Of a stretch of DNA of 7,724 nt, positions 1 through 7,225 are shown in pieces. The number at the start of each line of letters is the position of its first letter. The stretch's first letter is position 1. Both the position numbers and the translations under genes were made by a program. Source of the stretch: Treponema sp. (GTDB taxonomy: Bacteria > Spirochaetota > Spirochaetia > Treponematales > Breznakiellaceae); the NCBI GenBank assembly GCA_031263435.1, contig JAISFT010000209.1:1-7724 (forward strand), written 5' to 3'. The notes under the pieces were generated by a model that saw nothing but the letters and a program-made list of their open reading frames with translations, was not told the origin of the DNA and searched no databases.

Positions 1-101
1 TCTCCGAAGAGGAGTTTGAAGGCGAAATCGACTTTGGGGAGCATGATGTTCATGGGAATAGTATACCGGAAGGGCCGGGGGAAGGCAAACGGCCTTTTTA
101 A
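1..101 (+). CDS. 3' end of an upstream gene, acidic C-terminal tail (partial)
   Basis: The frame beginning at base 3 is open from the left edge to a TAA at 99-101, giving 32 residues. It starts SEEEFEGEIDFGEHDV and ends in a Gly/Pro-rich stretch closing with KRPF. The composition is strongly acidic and then Gly/Pro-rich, as in a disordered C-terminal tail. Codon choice (GGG, CCG, CGG, GAA) resembles the complete genes downstream. No family can be recognised from so little. An open run this short could arise by chance, and a possible terminator stem overlaps its last codons, so this is a probable rather than certain gene end. The 289 bases after it are non-coding. Confidence 0.5.
   Translation, partial: SEEEFEGEIDFGEHDVHGNSIPEGPGEGKRPF
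70..99 (+). terminator. possible weak terminator overlapping the upstream stop codon
   Basis: GGCCG at 73-77 pairs with CGGCC at 90-94, and A70-A71 can pair with T96-T97 across a G-T wobble. The loop is 12 nt. Five T residues follow the GC stem (95-99). The T-run ends inside the TAA stop of the partial upstream gene. The stem is short for an intrinsic terminator, so support is modest. Confidence 0.3.
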
Positions 102-119
102 AATTTGGTGCCTGGCACC
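102..119 (+). repeat. 18-bp palindromic repeat, copy 1
   Basis: The sequence AATTTGGTGCCTGGCACC contains a 13-nt near-perfect palindrome: 6-bp arms GGTGCC and GGCACC around a single T, preceded by AATTT. The identical 18 bases recur at 7374-7391, with no match beyond either end. A chance match of this length within 7.7 kb is very unlikely, so it is probably a member of a dispersed repeat family. The first copy lies directly after the end of the partial upstream gene. Confidence 0.75.
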
Positions 120-130
120 GGTGTGCGGGG

Positions 131-250
131 AAAAACGAGTGGGGGTAGCGGAAAAGCGTTTTTGCGAAGCAAAAACCTTTGGAGCGAGGGGGAGCAGCGG
201 CCGAAAAGCTGCTGCTTTTGGGTTGTGGAGAACGCCGCAGGCGTTCTCCA
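131..250 (+). repeat. cluster of small hairpins in the intergenic region
   Basis: Three hairpins follow one another. GTTTTTGC (158-165) pairs with GCAAAAAC (169-176) around the triloop GAA. AGCAGC (193-198) pairs with GCTGCT (208-213); alternatively AAAAGC (204-209) pairs with GCTTTT (214-219). TGGAGAACGCC (226-236) pairs with GGCGTTCTCCA (240-250) around the triloop GCA. AAAAACG at 131-137 can also pair with CGTTTTT at 157-163, competing with the first hairpin. Frames that stay open across this stretch show no protein-like content, so I read the region as a non-coding repeat-type spacer. I recognise no known riboswitch. Confidence 0.6.
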
Positions 251-342
251 TGTATACTATACCCGCGTAATGTGCTCCCCCTCCTGGCTTATTGACGGTG
301 CAAGACTACAGGCAGAAACCGGGCTGAGGCCGGGCATTTTAC

Positions 343-373
343 TTGACAGAACTTCCGTTTATCACCGCATAAT
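343..373 (+). promoter_or_regulatory. sigma70-type promoter of the acyl-CoA synthetase gene
   Basis: A perfect TTGACA -35 box (343-348) precedes CATAAT (368-373), which matches the -10 consensus at five of six positions. The spacer is 19 bp, longer than the ideal 17. Transcription would start near 380, leaving a leader of only about 11 bases before the ATG at 391, just long enough for the AGGGGGA ribosome-binding site at 381-387. Another exact TTGACA precedes the ABC operon, also with a very short leader. Confidence 0.55.
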
Positions 374-390
374 AACCGGCAGGGGGAATC

Positions 391-2385
391 ATGAAGGATC
401 GGGACGACGAGCAGGAACAGCCCCTTTCAACGGTAATTGAACTGTTGCACTGGGGCGCTGAGCATTGGGGAGACGCCCCCTACCTGGGCAACAAGCAGGG
501 CGCCGAATGGCGGCGTTACGGTTTTAAGGAGGCGGATCACCTTTCCTCCGCGTTTGCCCTTTCCCTTATTAAATTGGGTTTCAATCGAAACGAAAACATT
601 GCAATTCTGGCGGAAGGTCGGGTCTCCTGGGTAATTGGGGAATTTGGTATTTTGAAGGCGGGCTGTGTTTCTGTGCCTCTGTCTACCAAGCTGCTGCCCG
701 ATGAGCTTTTGTTTCGGCTGGACCATTCGGGATCGAAGGCGCTGCTGGTTTCGGAAAATAACTTTCAAAAGGGGGCGGAGGTTCTGGACCGGGTTAAGTC
801 CAGGCCGGTTCTTATCTGCATTTCCCCCCAAAACGATCATACTGAAGAACTGGTAAAGAAATTTGCCCTTAATCCGGGGCAGGATTTTTACTACTACGAT
901 GATCTTATGGCCGGGGGGGAAGCGCTGCTGGACGGTCCGGGGCAGGACCCGGAGGCTGTCCGGGCCTTTGCGGAAATTGAAGGGAGCATTACGGCGGACC
1001 ATACGGTAACTATCTGCTATACATCGGGAACTGCGGGGAATATCAAGGCGGTGATGCTGAGCCACCGGAACTATCTGCACAACGCGGGGAACGCTTCCAA
1101 GCTGGTCTATGTGGAGCCGGGGTGGAAGAACCTTATCATGCTGCCCCTGGACCATTCTTTTGCCCACACGGTGGGGCTCTACATCTTTATCTTTTGGGGC
1201 GCGGCCATGTACTTTCCCGATTCCCAGGGCGGGCCCCTGGCGGCCCTGCGGAACCTGTCCAAAAATCTTGCGGAGATAAACCCCGATTTTCTCCTTACCG
1301 TTCCGGCCCTTTCCGGCAACTTTATGAAGAAGATGATCCAGGGCGTCCAGGCCAAGGGGCCTTTTATATACGGCATCTTTAATCGGGGGCTTAGGGCGGG
1401 GATAAAACGGGCGGGGAACGGCTACGACAAGCCGCCTCTGGGAAGGCGGATCGTCAACTACCTTCCCTGGGCTCTGGCCAATGCCCTGGTCTTCCCTAAA
1501 CTGCGCCGTTTTTTTGGGACGAATATTCAATTCTGTATCAGCGGCGGGGCCCAGTTGGAGCTTAAACAGCAGGAATTTTTCAACGCCATTGGGGTTCCCG
1601 TGTACCAGGGCTACGGCCTGACGGAAAATTCCCCTGTTATCTCTACCAATTCTGCGGATAAACATAAGTTTGGCAGCTGCGGGATGATTATTCCCGATCT
1701 GGATCTGCGGATCATGAGGGACGATGTTACCGAGTGCAGGACCGGGGAGATTGGGCAGATCGTTACCCGGGGCGGTTCGGTGATGAAGGGCTACTACAAG
1801 AATCCCGAAGCCACGGCGGAAACTCTGCGGGACGGCTGGCTCTGGTCCGGGGATCTGGGCTGCAAAGACGCCGACGGCTTTTTGTCGGTTACCGGCCGGG
1901 AGAAGGCCCTGCTTATCGCCCAGGATGGGGAAAAGTACAGCCCCGAAACCGTTGAGGAGGCGGTGATCAACACATCCCGGCTGATAAGCCAGATTATGGT
2001 CTACAACGAGCAGTGCAAGTTTACCAGCGCCCTTATCACGCTGAATCGTGATGAGCTTAAGGAAACCATCGGGGCCGCGGGAATCGCGGGGACCGGCGAT
2101 GCGGACCTGGACCGGATTATCGGCCTGATCCGGGAAGACCTGATGGCCTTTAAGAACAAGGGCGGCGGCAGGGCCATTCCTGCCCGGTGGCAGCCCGCCT
2201 CGTTTGCCATTATTGCCGAGCCCTTTGATGAAAAGAACGGCCTGGTAAACTCCACGATGAAGCTGGTGCGCCACAGGGTCCGGGAATTTTACCGGGCCCG
2301 GATTGACGAGGTCGACGCTGTCCCCACCGCAGAACCCCGGCTGCCCGGTAACCGGGAAGCCCTGAGAACCATACTTCGGCCTTAA
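391..2385 (+). CDS. long-chain fatty-acid--CoA ligase (AMP-forming, FadD15/FAA1-like)
   Basis: This 664-residue protein belongs to the ANL adenylate-forming superfamily. It would activate a long-chain fatty acid with ATP to an acyl-AMP and then to acyl-CoA, in the cytoplasm or at the inner membrane face. The phosphate-binding motif is YTSGTAGNIKAVMLSH (210-225). A4-like PLDHSFAHT follows. ISGGAQ lies at 383-388 and the adenine-binding YGLTE at 408-412. The ribose-binding GWLWSGDLG spans 482-490 with Asp488, and the hinge GREK has Arg503. EKYSPETVEEAV follows. The C-terminal lid carries NGLVNSTMKL with the presumed catalytic Lys624. The length fits the 600-660 residues of the family. The start is supported by AGGGGGA just upstream. 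The phosphate loop departs from the usual SGTTGxPKG by having Ala, Ile and Ala at normally conserved places. The gene has its own promoter and terminator. The precise chain length or an alternative carboxylic acid substrate cannot be told from sequence. Confidence 0.93.
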   Translation: MKDRDDEQEQPLSTVIELLHWGAEHWGDAPYLGNKQGAEWRRYGFKEADHLSSAFALSLIKLGFNRNENIAILAEGRVSWVIGEFGILKAGCVSVPLSTKLLPDELLFRLDHSGSKALLVSENNFQKGAEVLDRVKSRPVLICISPQNDHTEELVKKFALNPGQDFYYYDDLMAGGEALLDGPGQDPEAVRAFAEIEGSITADHTVTICYTSGTAGNIKAVMLSHRNYLHNAGNASKLVYVEPGWKNLIMLPLDHSFAHTVGLYIFIFWGAAMYFPDSQGGPLAALRNLSKNLAEINPDFLLTVPALSGNFMKKMIQGVQAKGPFIYGIFNRGLRAGIKRAGNGYDKPPLGRRIVNYLPWALANALVFPKLRRFFGTNIQFCISGGAQLELKQQEFFNAIGVPVYQGYGLTENSPVISTNSADKHKFGSCGMIIPDLDLRIMRDDVTECRTGEIGQIVTRGGSVMKGYYKNPEATAETLRDGWLWSGDLGCKDADGFLSVTGREKALLIAQDGEKYSPETVEEAVINTSRLISQIMVYNEQCKFTSALITLNRDELKETIGAAGIAGTGDADLDRIIGLIREDLMAFKNKGGGRAIPARWQPASFAIIAEPFDEKNGLVNSTMKLVRHRVREFYRARIDEVDAVPTAEPRLPGNREALRTILRP

Positions 2386-2404
2386 AGGCCCGAGTATAAG
2401 ACAT

Positions 2405-2452
2405 AAAACCGCCCGGAAGGGGTATTCTTTTTTGACATTCCGGCGGTTTTTT
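2405..2452 (+). terminator. intrinsic terminator of the acyl-CoA synthetase unit
   Basis: AAAACCGCC (2405-2413) pairs with GGCGGTTTT (2442-2450). After one bulged C the stem continues as GGAA (2415-2418) with TTCC (2438-2441). A T-run follows at 2447-2452. The stem is flanked by A's on one side and T's on the other, so it could work in both directions. It lies 20 bases after the stop codon of the ligase gene. Confidence 0.8.
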
Positions 2453-2460
2453 GGTAATCT
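2432..2460 (+). promoter_or_regulatory. promoter of the ABC operon, nested in the terminator
   Basis: An exact TTGACA (2432-2437) lies in the terminator loop and touches the 3' arm. After a 17-bp spacer comes TAATCT (2455-2460), which keeps the most important -10 bases, T1, A2 and T6. The start site would be near 2467. The leader would be about 13 bases and include AGGAG (2469-2473), six bases before the ATG at 2480. The spacer consists largely of the terminator's 3' arm and T-run. Confidence 0.6.
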
Positions 2461-2479
2461 TCAGATTTAGGAGTGTCGA

Positions 2480-3511
2480 ATGGTAAACGTACAAAATGTT
2501 ACGAAGATTTACGGCGCCCGGCGGGCGGTGGATAACATCAGCTTCACCCTGGGGGACAAGGGGGTCCTTGGTTTCCTCGGTCCCAATGGAGCGGGGAAGT
2601 CTACTACCATGAATATTATTGCCGGGTATACATCCTCCTCCGCGGGGTCGGTAACCGTAAATGGCAGTGAGATCCTGGAAGACCCCATTGGGGCCAAGCG
2701 GAATGTGGGCTACCTTCCCGAGCGGCCCCCGCTGTACCCGGAAATGACGGTTTCGGCCTACCTTTCCTTCATGTTCGATCTCAAGAAGATCGACCTCCCC
2801 AAAAAGGATCATATTGCCGGAATCTGCGCCTCCGTCGGTGTTGTTCCTGTGCAGAACCGGATCATCAAGAACCTGTCCAAGGGCTTTCAGCAGCGGGTGG
2901 GCCTGGCCCAGGCCATGCTGGGGAATCCGGGGGTGCTGATCATGGATGAGCCCACCGTGGGGCTTGATCCGGTGCAGATCCTGGAGATCCGCAGCCTTAT
3001 CCGGGAGCTGGGGAAAAAGTCCGCGGTGATCTTTTCCTCCCATGTCTTGCAGGAAGTTCAGGCGGTCTGCGATCAGGTTATCATAATCAACAACGGGGTC
3101 CTTATCGCCAACGATACGCTGGAAAACCTTTCCCGGGATGACCGCCTGTTCCTCTCCGTGGAAGGTCCCGGCGAGGATCTGCTCCCCGCCATCCGGGCCC
3201 TGCCGGGGCTCAAGTCCGCCAGGATTCTGGATCAGCCGGAGGAAGAAGGGGCCTGCGCCTTTGAACTGGAAAACGAAGCCGGCCGGGACCTGCGCAGCGA
3301 CCTGTTCAAGCTGCTGGCGGCGAAGGACCGGCCCATCCTATCCCTGCGGCGAAGTTCCCTGGAAGACGCTTTTATCCGGCTTATCGCCGGCAACGCGGCC
3401 GCCGGAATCACCACCCCGGCCAAAGTCCCCAAGGGGGAACCGGCCCCCGGCGCCGGCGAAGCCAACGAAGCCAGCAAAGCCAGTGAAGCCGGCGAAGGAG
3501 AAAACAAATGA
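2480..3511 (+). CDS. ABC transporter ATP-binding protein (GldA/CcmA-like, ABC-2 class)
   Basis: This 343-residue nucleotide-binding subunit would power the permease encoded next to it. Walker A is GPNGAGKST (34-42). The Q-loop region reads VGYLPERPPLY (76-86), with Glu81 at the position usually held by Gln; GYLPE is common in GldA-like ATPases. The signature is LSKGFQQR (132-139), Walker B with catalytic Glu is LIMDEPT (153-159, Glu157), the D-loop is GLDP (161-164) and the switch His is His188. The core ends near residue 310. A low-complexity tail of about 30 residues follows, including GEA-NEA-SKA-SEA-GEG encoded by five 9-base units. The ATG start is fixed by AGGAG six bases upstream. The stop overlaps the permease start in ATGA, so translation is probably coupled. 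All nucleotide-binding motifs are intact; the substrate is unknown. Confidence 0.95.
   Translation: MVNVQNVTKIYGARRAVDNISFTLGDKGVLGFLGPNGAGKSTTMNIIAGYTSSSAGSVTVNGSEILEDPIGAKRNVGYLPERPPLYPEMTVSAYLSFMFDLKKIDLPKKDHIAGICASVGVVPVQNRIIKNLSKGFQQRVGLAQAMLGNPGVLIMDEPTVGLDPVQILEIRSLIRELGKKSAVIFSSHVLQEVQAVCDQVIIINNGVLIANDTLENLSRDDRLFLSVEGPGEDLLPAIRALPGLKSARILDQPEEEGACAFELENEAGRDLRSDLFKLLAAKDRPILSLRRSSLEDAFIRLIAGNAAAGITTPAKVPKGEPAPGAGEANEASKASEAGEGENK
3455..3499 (+). repeat. in-frame 9-base coding repeat (five units)
   Basis: The units GGCGAAGCC, AACGAAGCC, AGCAAAGCC, AGTGAAGCC and GGCGAAGGA follow one another and encode a Gly/Asn/Ser-Glu/Lys-Ala pattern at the C-terminus of the ATPase. Gain or loss of a unit would keep the frame. 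The last unit, with the next G, forms the AAGGAG ribosome-binding site (3495-3500) of the permease gene, seven bases before its ATG. Confidence 0.8.
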
Positions 3512-4212
3512 TCGCCATACTCAAGCGGGAGCTGGGGGCCTACTTTAGCTGTCCCATCGGTTACGTCTACCTGGGGGTCTTCTACCTCCTGACCGGCTAT
3601 TTTTTCTTTGCCGGGGTACTCTTTTCCGGCAGTTCCGTCATGACCCCGGTGTTTCAGGTGATGATCAACATCGTCATGTTCCTTACCCCCGTGTTGACCA
3701 TGCGGCTTATGTCGGAGGATCTGCGGCACCGGACCGACCAGGCCCTGCTTACCGCGCCGGTAAGCCTGGGGGCCATTGCCGGGGGTAAGTTCCTGGCCGC
3801 CGCAGTGGTATACACCGCCGGGGTCTCCATGACCCTGGTGTACTCCATCGTGGTAGAAGTGCTGGCCCAGGTGAATTGGGCTATGGTTTGGGGAAGCTAC
3901 ATCGGCATTCTGCTTTTGGGCTTCGCCTTTATTGCCATTGGCCAGTTTATCTCCGCCCTGACGGAAAACCAGGCCATTGCCGCCATCGGCTGTTTTACCG
4001 TGGTTCTTGCTATATTCCTTATGGATGCCCTTGTAGACATAGTTCCCAATCCATTGCTCCGCACCATGTTGCAGGGAATCTCGTTTATGAGGCGCTATAC
4101 CCCCATTACCAATGGTATTTTGGGCATCTCCAACCTGGTGTTCTTCCTCAGCGTCTGCGGAATTTTCCTTTTCCTGACCACCAGAGTACTGGAAAAAAGA
4201 AGGTGGAGCTAA
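3508..4212 (+). CDS. ABC-2 type permease (GldF-like)
   Basis: This 234-residue integral membrane protein has about six hydrophobic segments, near residues 19-39, 48-67, 95-117, 129-151, 157-175 and 208-225. The cytoplasmic loop TMRLMSEDLRHRTDQALLTAPVS (64-86) matches the pattern of an acidic-basic stretch followed by LLxxPV that is typical of ABC-2 permeases of the GldF/NosY group and likely contacts the ATPase. Size and topology fit GldF-type subunits. The start overlaps the ATPase stop by four bases (ATGA), with AAGGAG seven bases upstream. A single permease gene suggests a homodimer. It would form the transmembrane path of an exporter or mechanically acting complex; what it moves cannot be read from sequence. 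Confidence 0.92.
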   Translation: MIAILKRELGAYFSCPIGYVYLGVFYLLTGYFFFAGVLFSGSSVMTPVFQVMINIVMFLTPVLTMRLMSEDLRHRTDQALLTAPVSLGAIAGGKFLAAAVVYTAGVSMTLVYSIVVEVLAQVNWAMVWGSYIGILLLGFAFIAIGQFISALTENQAIAAIGCFTVVLAIFLMDALVDIVPNPLLRTMLQGISFMRRYTPITNGILGISNLVFFLSVCGIFLFLTTRVLEKRRWS

Positions 4213-4215
4213 AAC

Positions 4216-5769
4216 ATGGCGTTAAAGTCAAATCCCAAGTCGAATAAAACCGGACCTTCCGGCGCCGGAGCTTCCGGCAAAGCCCCGCTGTCTTTGGGGC
4301 CCCTGTTTGGGAAACGAAACCTCCGTTACGGTTTTGTTTCAGTCTGTATCACCGTGGTAGTGATCGCGGTAATTGTGCTGTTCAACGTGGTCCTTACCTC
4401 CCTGTTCAAGAAGTACCCCCTGGATATCGACCTTACCGAGAATCAGATCTTCGAGCTTTCGGACGAAACCATAGATTTCCTGGCGGATCTGGACCAGGAT
4501 GTAAACATCTACGTCCTTAACACCGAATCCAGCTTTATTGCCACCAGTCCCACGGAATATTTTATCCAGGCCAACGAGGTGATCCGCAGATATTCCCAGT
4601 ACTCCTCCCGGGTTCGCCTTGAATATGTGGACATGATCCGCAACCCCAACTTTTCATCCCGCTATCCCGATCTGGATCTGACCATCAGCGATATCCTGAT
4701 CGCCTCCGGCAGCCAGGCCCGGAAGCTGAGCCCCCAGGACCTTTTTAACATCCGCAGTTCCTATGCCGGCAGCTATGTGGCCTCCTCCAAGGCGGAACAG
4801 GCCATGACCGGCGCGCTGCTGGGCGTTACCAACAGCAAGATCTCCCTGATGACGATTATCAGCGGGCACGGGGAATCCGATGTCAGCCCCCTGACGGAAC
4901 TGCTGTCGGTGAATTCCTGGGAGGCCCGTACCATCAACACGATGACGGAGACTATCCCCCCGGAAACAAGCCTTTTGATTCTGGCCGCTCCCCAGCGGGA
5001 TCTTTCCGTTGATGAGCTAAACACCATCGATTCATTTTTGGAAAACGGGGACGACCGGATTCTTCTGTACTTCGGCTCCTACACCCAGCCGGGCCAGACC
5101 GGTGATCAGCCGGGCTTTCCCAACCTGGACGCCTTCTTGTCCGAATGGGGCATAGCGGTGGATCCGGGAGTGGTCTTTGAAACCAACAATGACCGGGTTA
5201 TCTATGATCCCTTCATGGCCTTTGCGGATTTTGTGGAAGGGGACTACTCCAAGTCGGTCATGGAAAAGGGACTTTCCCCGGTTCTTCCCCGGTCCCGGCC
5301 CCTGCAGATAGTCTTTGAGTCCCGGCGTTACCGGCGTACCAATGTTCTTATCCGGGCTTCCGCGGATGCCGGTATATTGCCGGCAGACGCAGAATCGGAC
5401 TGGTATCTCGGCCGCCCCCAGGACATGAAGGCCGATATACCCCTGATGACCCTGAGCAGTTCCATGCGGACTAACGTGGACGGGGATTTTGTCAATTCCC
5501 ATGTAATCGTCTGCGGTTCCCTGCTGGCCCTGGACCAGAGTCTTTTGGGGAATATCAACATCGGGAATTCGACATTTTTCCTGGACCTGCTGGGGAATCT
5601 GGCGGGCCGGGAAGACCGGATCTACGTTCAGGACAAGACCCTGGGTTTTTCCAGCATGAATATCACCATGGCCCAGATTATCATCTTTTCCCTTATCTTC
5701 GTGGTCCTGGTCCCCTTGGTGGTGTTGATCACGGGGATCGTGGTCTGGCTGCGGCGCCGCCACCGTTAG
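4216..5769 (+). CDS. GldG-like ABC transporter auxiliary protein
   Basis: This 517-residue membrane-anchored protein resembles GldG and the wider ABC_transp_aux family. A 38-residue basic, Gly/Ser-rich cytoplasmic start precedes a membrane segment at about 39-62. The family hallmark follows: DIDLTENQIFELSDET (70-85), then a predicted beta-strand DVNIYVLNT. The middle contains ISGHGESD (215-222), then LLILAAPQRDLSVDELNTIDSFLENGDD, the Rossmann-like core seen in these proteins. A second membrane helix (about 488-511) ends in the basic tail WLRRRHR, giving a large extracytoplasmic domain held at both ends. AGGTGGAG (4201-4208) is its ribosome-binding site, overlapping the end of the permease gene, with a gap of only 3 bases between genes. 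No enzymatic motif is apparent. It probably works with the ATPase and permease as an accessory or substrate-handling subunit. Confidence 0.88.
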   Translation: MALKSNPKSNKTGPSGAGASGKAPLSLGPLFGKRNLRYGFVSVCITVVVIAVIVLFNVVLTSLFKKYPLDIDLTENQIFELSDETIDFLADLDQDVNIYVLNTESSFIATSPTEYFIQANEVIRRYSQYSSRVRLEYVDMIRNPNFSSRYPDLDLTISDILIASGSQARKLSPQDLFNIRSSYAGSYVASSKAEQAMTGALLGVTNSKISLMTIISGHGESDVSPLTELLSVNSWEARTINTMTETIPPETSLLILAAPQRDLSVDELNTIDSFLENGDDRILLYFGSYTQPGQTGDQPGFPNLDAFLSEWGIAVDPGVVFETNNDRVIYDPFMAFADFVEGDYSKSVMEKGLSPVLPRSRPLQIVFESRRYRRTNVLIRASADAGILPADAESDWYLGRPQDMKADIPLMTLSSSMRTNVDGDFVNSHVIVCGSLLALDQSLLGNINIGNSTFFLDLLGNLAGREDRIYVQDKTLGFSSMNITMAQIIIFSLIFVVLVPLVVLITGIVVWLRRRHR

Positions 5770-5781
5770 GAAGGTTTTGAC

Positions 5782-7215
5782 ATGGCAAAAAAGAAGTTTA
5801 TATTCATCATAGTCATGGTGGTTCTGCTGGCCGGTTTGAGCCTTACCCTGGTCCTTTTGCGGCGGGAGGAGCCGGCGCCGCCCGCCCCGATGGCGGATCT
5901 GCCCCCGGTGGAATATATTATCGACTACTATGCCGATGAATTTGCCGGTCTTGCTTCCGTCTACCTGAAAAACGAAAAGGGGGAATTCCGGATTATCGCC
6001 GGGACTCCCCCCTCTATCCCCGGCTGGGAATCCCTTATCTCGAACACCTACCCCCTGACCAGGATCGTGGACATCTGCAGGAGTCTGGTTTCCCGGGGCC
6101 TGGTGGTGGAGGAAGGGGCGGATCTGTCCATCTACGGTCTGGACCCGAGCCGGGCCCAGGTGGAGATCAAAACCAACAGTGGGGAAGGAACAACCCTGTA
6201 TATCGGCAACGATGCGCCGGACAGGTCCAGCACCTATGTCCGTCTGGAAGGCCGGCCCCAGGTATACCAGGCGGGGAAATGGGAAATCGACAGCCTGCTG
6301 CAGGGGGTTTTTGACTTTGTAGACCGGGAAGTAAGCCCCCAACTGGCGGACGACGGCTACGGCGGTTTTGCATTTTCGGAAATTACCCTGGGCGGCACCG
6401 CGCGGCCGGACGGCATAGTCCGGATTGTCTACAAAGATCCGGGGGAGGCCACGGGCCGCATCAGCAACCCGTACCAGATAATCAGCCCCATAGAGGAGCC
6501 CCTGAACCAGGACAAGGGTATGACTACCCTGAAAACTATCCCTGGCATCCAGGCCGACGCGGTGGCGGGCCGGATACTGGACCCGGTGGATCTGGTCCCC
6601 TACGGTCTGGACAGGCCCTATTCCACTGCTGCCATCAGCGGCACCCTGGGGCAGGGCTTGGGGGGCTTTAGCCTGCGGGCTTCCCGGCCCGATGCCTTTG
6701 ACAACGTATACATCTTCCGGGAAGGCTCCGAACTGGTTTACCAGGTGGCCGCCTCCAACATTCCCTGGCTCAGCGCAACCTGGTGGGATCTGATGGACAA
6801 GATGCTCATTCTCCCCTTCATCGACGATGTTGCCCGGGTAGAGCTGATCAGCCCTCAGCGGCAGACCGCCTTTACCCTGAGCGGGGAGGGAGACGAGCTG
6901 AAAGTGGAATCCCAGGGCGCCGTACTGAACACCGATGATTTCCGAAAGTACTACCAGACCCTCCTCAGCGCCGTCTATGACGAGTACACCGAGGAACGGA
7001 TCCCCCCCGGGGCTTCTCCCGTTCTGGAAATAGTGTACCGCTACCGGGATGGCCGGACACCCGACCGGATCTCCTTCTACGCCGCGGGAAACCGCCGGGT
7101 CCTGAGCAGTCTGAACGGCCGCCGGCCCTTCTACACCTACTCCGCCTACACCGACAAAGTTCTGATCGATCTGGACCAGATCCTGGCAGGGAAGAAGGTA
7201 CAGTCCTATCTGTAA
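5782..7215 (+). CDS. DUF4340 domain-containing membrane-anchored protein
   Basis: This 477-residue protein starts with a short basic end and one hydrophobic helix (about 5-26), then the Pro-rich linker REEPAPPAPMADLPP, consistent with an uncleaved anchor and an extracytoplasmic body. The DUF4340 pattern is clear: a segment ending in IYGLDPSRAQVEI (117-129), then LYIGNDAPDRSSTYVRL and a QVYQAG-type strand. A second copy of the YGLD motif, YGLDRPYSTAAI, begins at residue 274, suggesting two related modules. No catalytic residues are recognised. AGGAAGG (5768-5774) overlaps the stop of the previous gene and sits seven bases before the ATG; the gap between genes is 12 bases. Genes of this family commonly accompany GldG-like genes, which supports a shared complex. 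The molecular role is unknown. Confidence 0.85.
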   Translation: MAKKKFIFIIVMVVLLAGLSLTLVLLRREEPAPPAPMADLPPVEYIIDYYADEFAGLASVYLKNEKGEFRIIAGTPPSIPGWESLISNTYPLTRIVDICRSLVSRGLVVEEGADLSIYGLDPSRAQVEIKTNSGEGTTLYIGNDAPDRSSTYVRLEGRPQVYQAGKWEIDSLLQGVFDFVDREVSPQLADDGYGGFAFSEITLGGTARPDGIVRIVYKDPGEATGRISNPYQIISPIEEPLNQDKGMTTLKTIPGIQADAVAGRILDPVDLVPYGLDRPYSTAAISGTLGQGLGGFSLRASRPDAFDNVYIFREGSELVYQVAASNIPWLSATWWDLMDKMLILPFIDDVARVELISPQRQTAFTLSGEGDELKVESQGAVLNTDDFRKYYQTLLSAVYDEYTEERIPPGASPVLEIVYRYRDGRTPDRISFYAAGNRRVLSSLNGRRPFYTYSAYTDKVLIDLDQILAGKKVQSYL

Positions 7216-7225
7216 ATATTAAGGC

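Noticed and set aside
58..260. A 9-bp inverted repeat, ATAGTATAC (58-66) with GTATACTAT (252-260), possibly ends of an element
   Set aside because: It is short, AT-rich and contains the self-palindrome GTATAC. One arm lies in the probable upstream coding end, and there is no target duplication.
292..320. A second TTGACG -35-like box upstream of the ligase
   Set aside because: No acceptable -10 sequence lies 15-19 bases downstream; the TTGACA at 343 is better.
16..440. Two overlapping forward open frames in the left spacer (16-270 and 105-440)
   Set aside because: They run through the hairpin cluster, contain no protein-like pattern, lack a convincing ribosome-binding site and conflict with the better-supported gene end and ligase start.
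427..2274. A 615-residue antisense open frame covering most of the ligase gene
   Set aside because: The sense strand has all the ANL motifs in order. The antisense frame has no recognisable domain and follows from the sense gene's avoidance of TTA, CTA and TCA codons.
2210..3043. A 277-residue antisense open frame across the terminator and the ATPase
   Set aside because: It would cross the terminator and promoter region and lies opposite the ATPase motifs; no domain is visible.
5032..6342. A 436-residue antisense open frame across the GldG-like and DUF4340 genes
   Set aside because: It spans the junction of two well-supported sense genes and has a low-complexity His/Gln/Gly/Pro-rich composition, as antisense shadows do.
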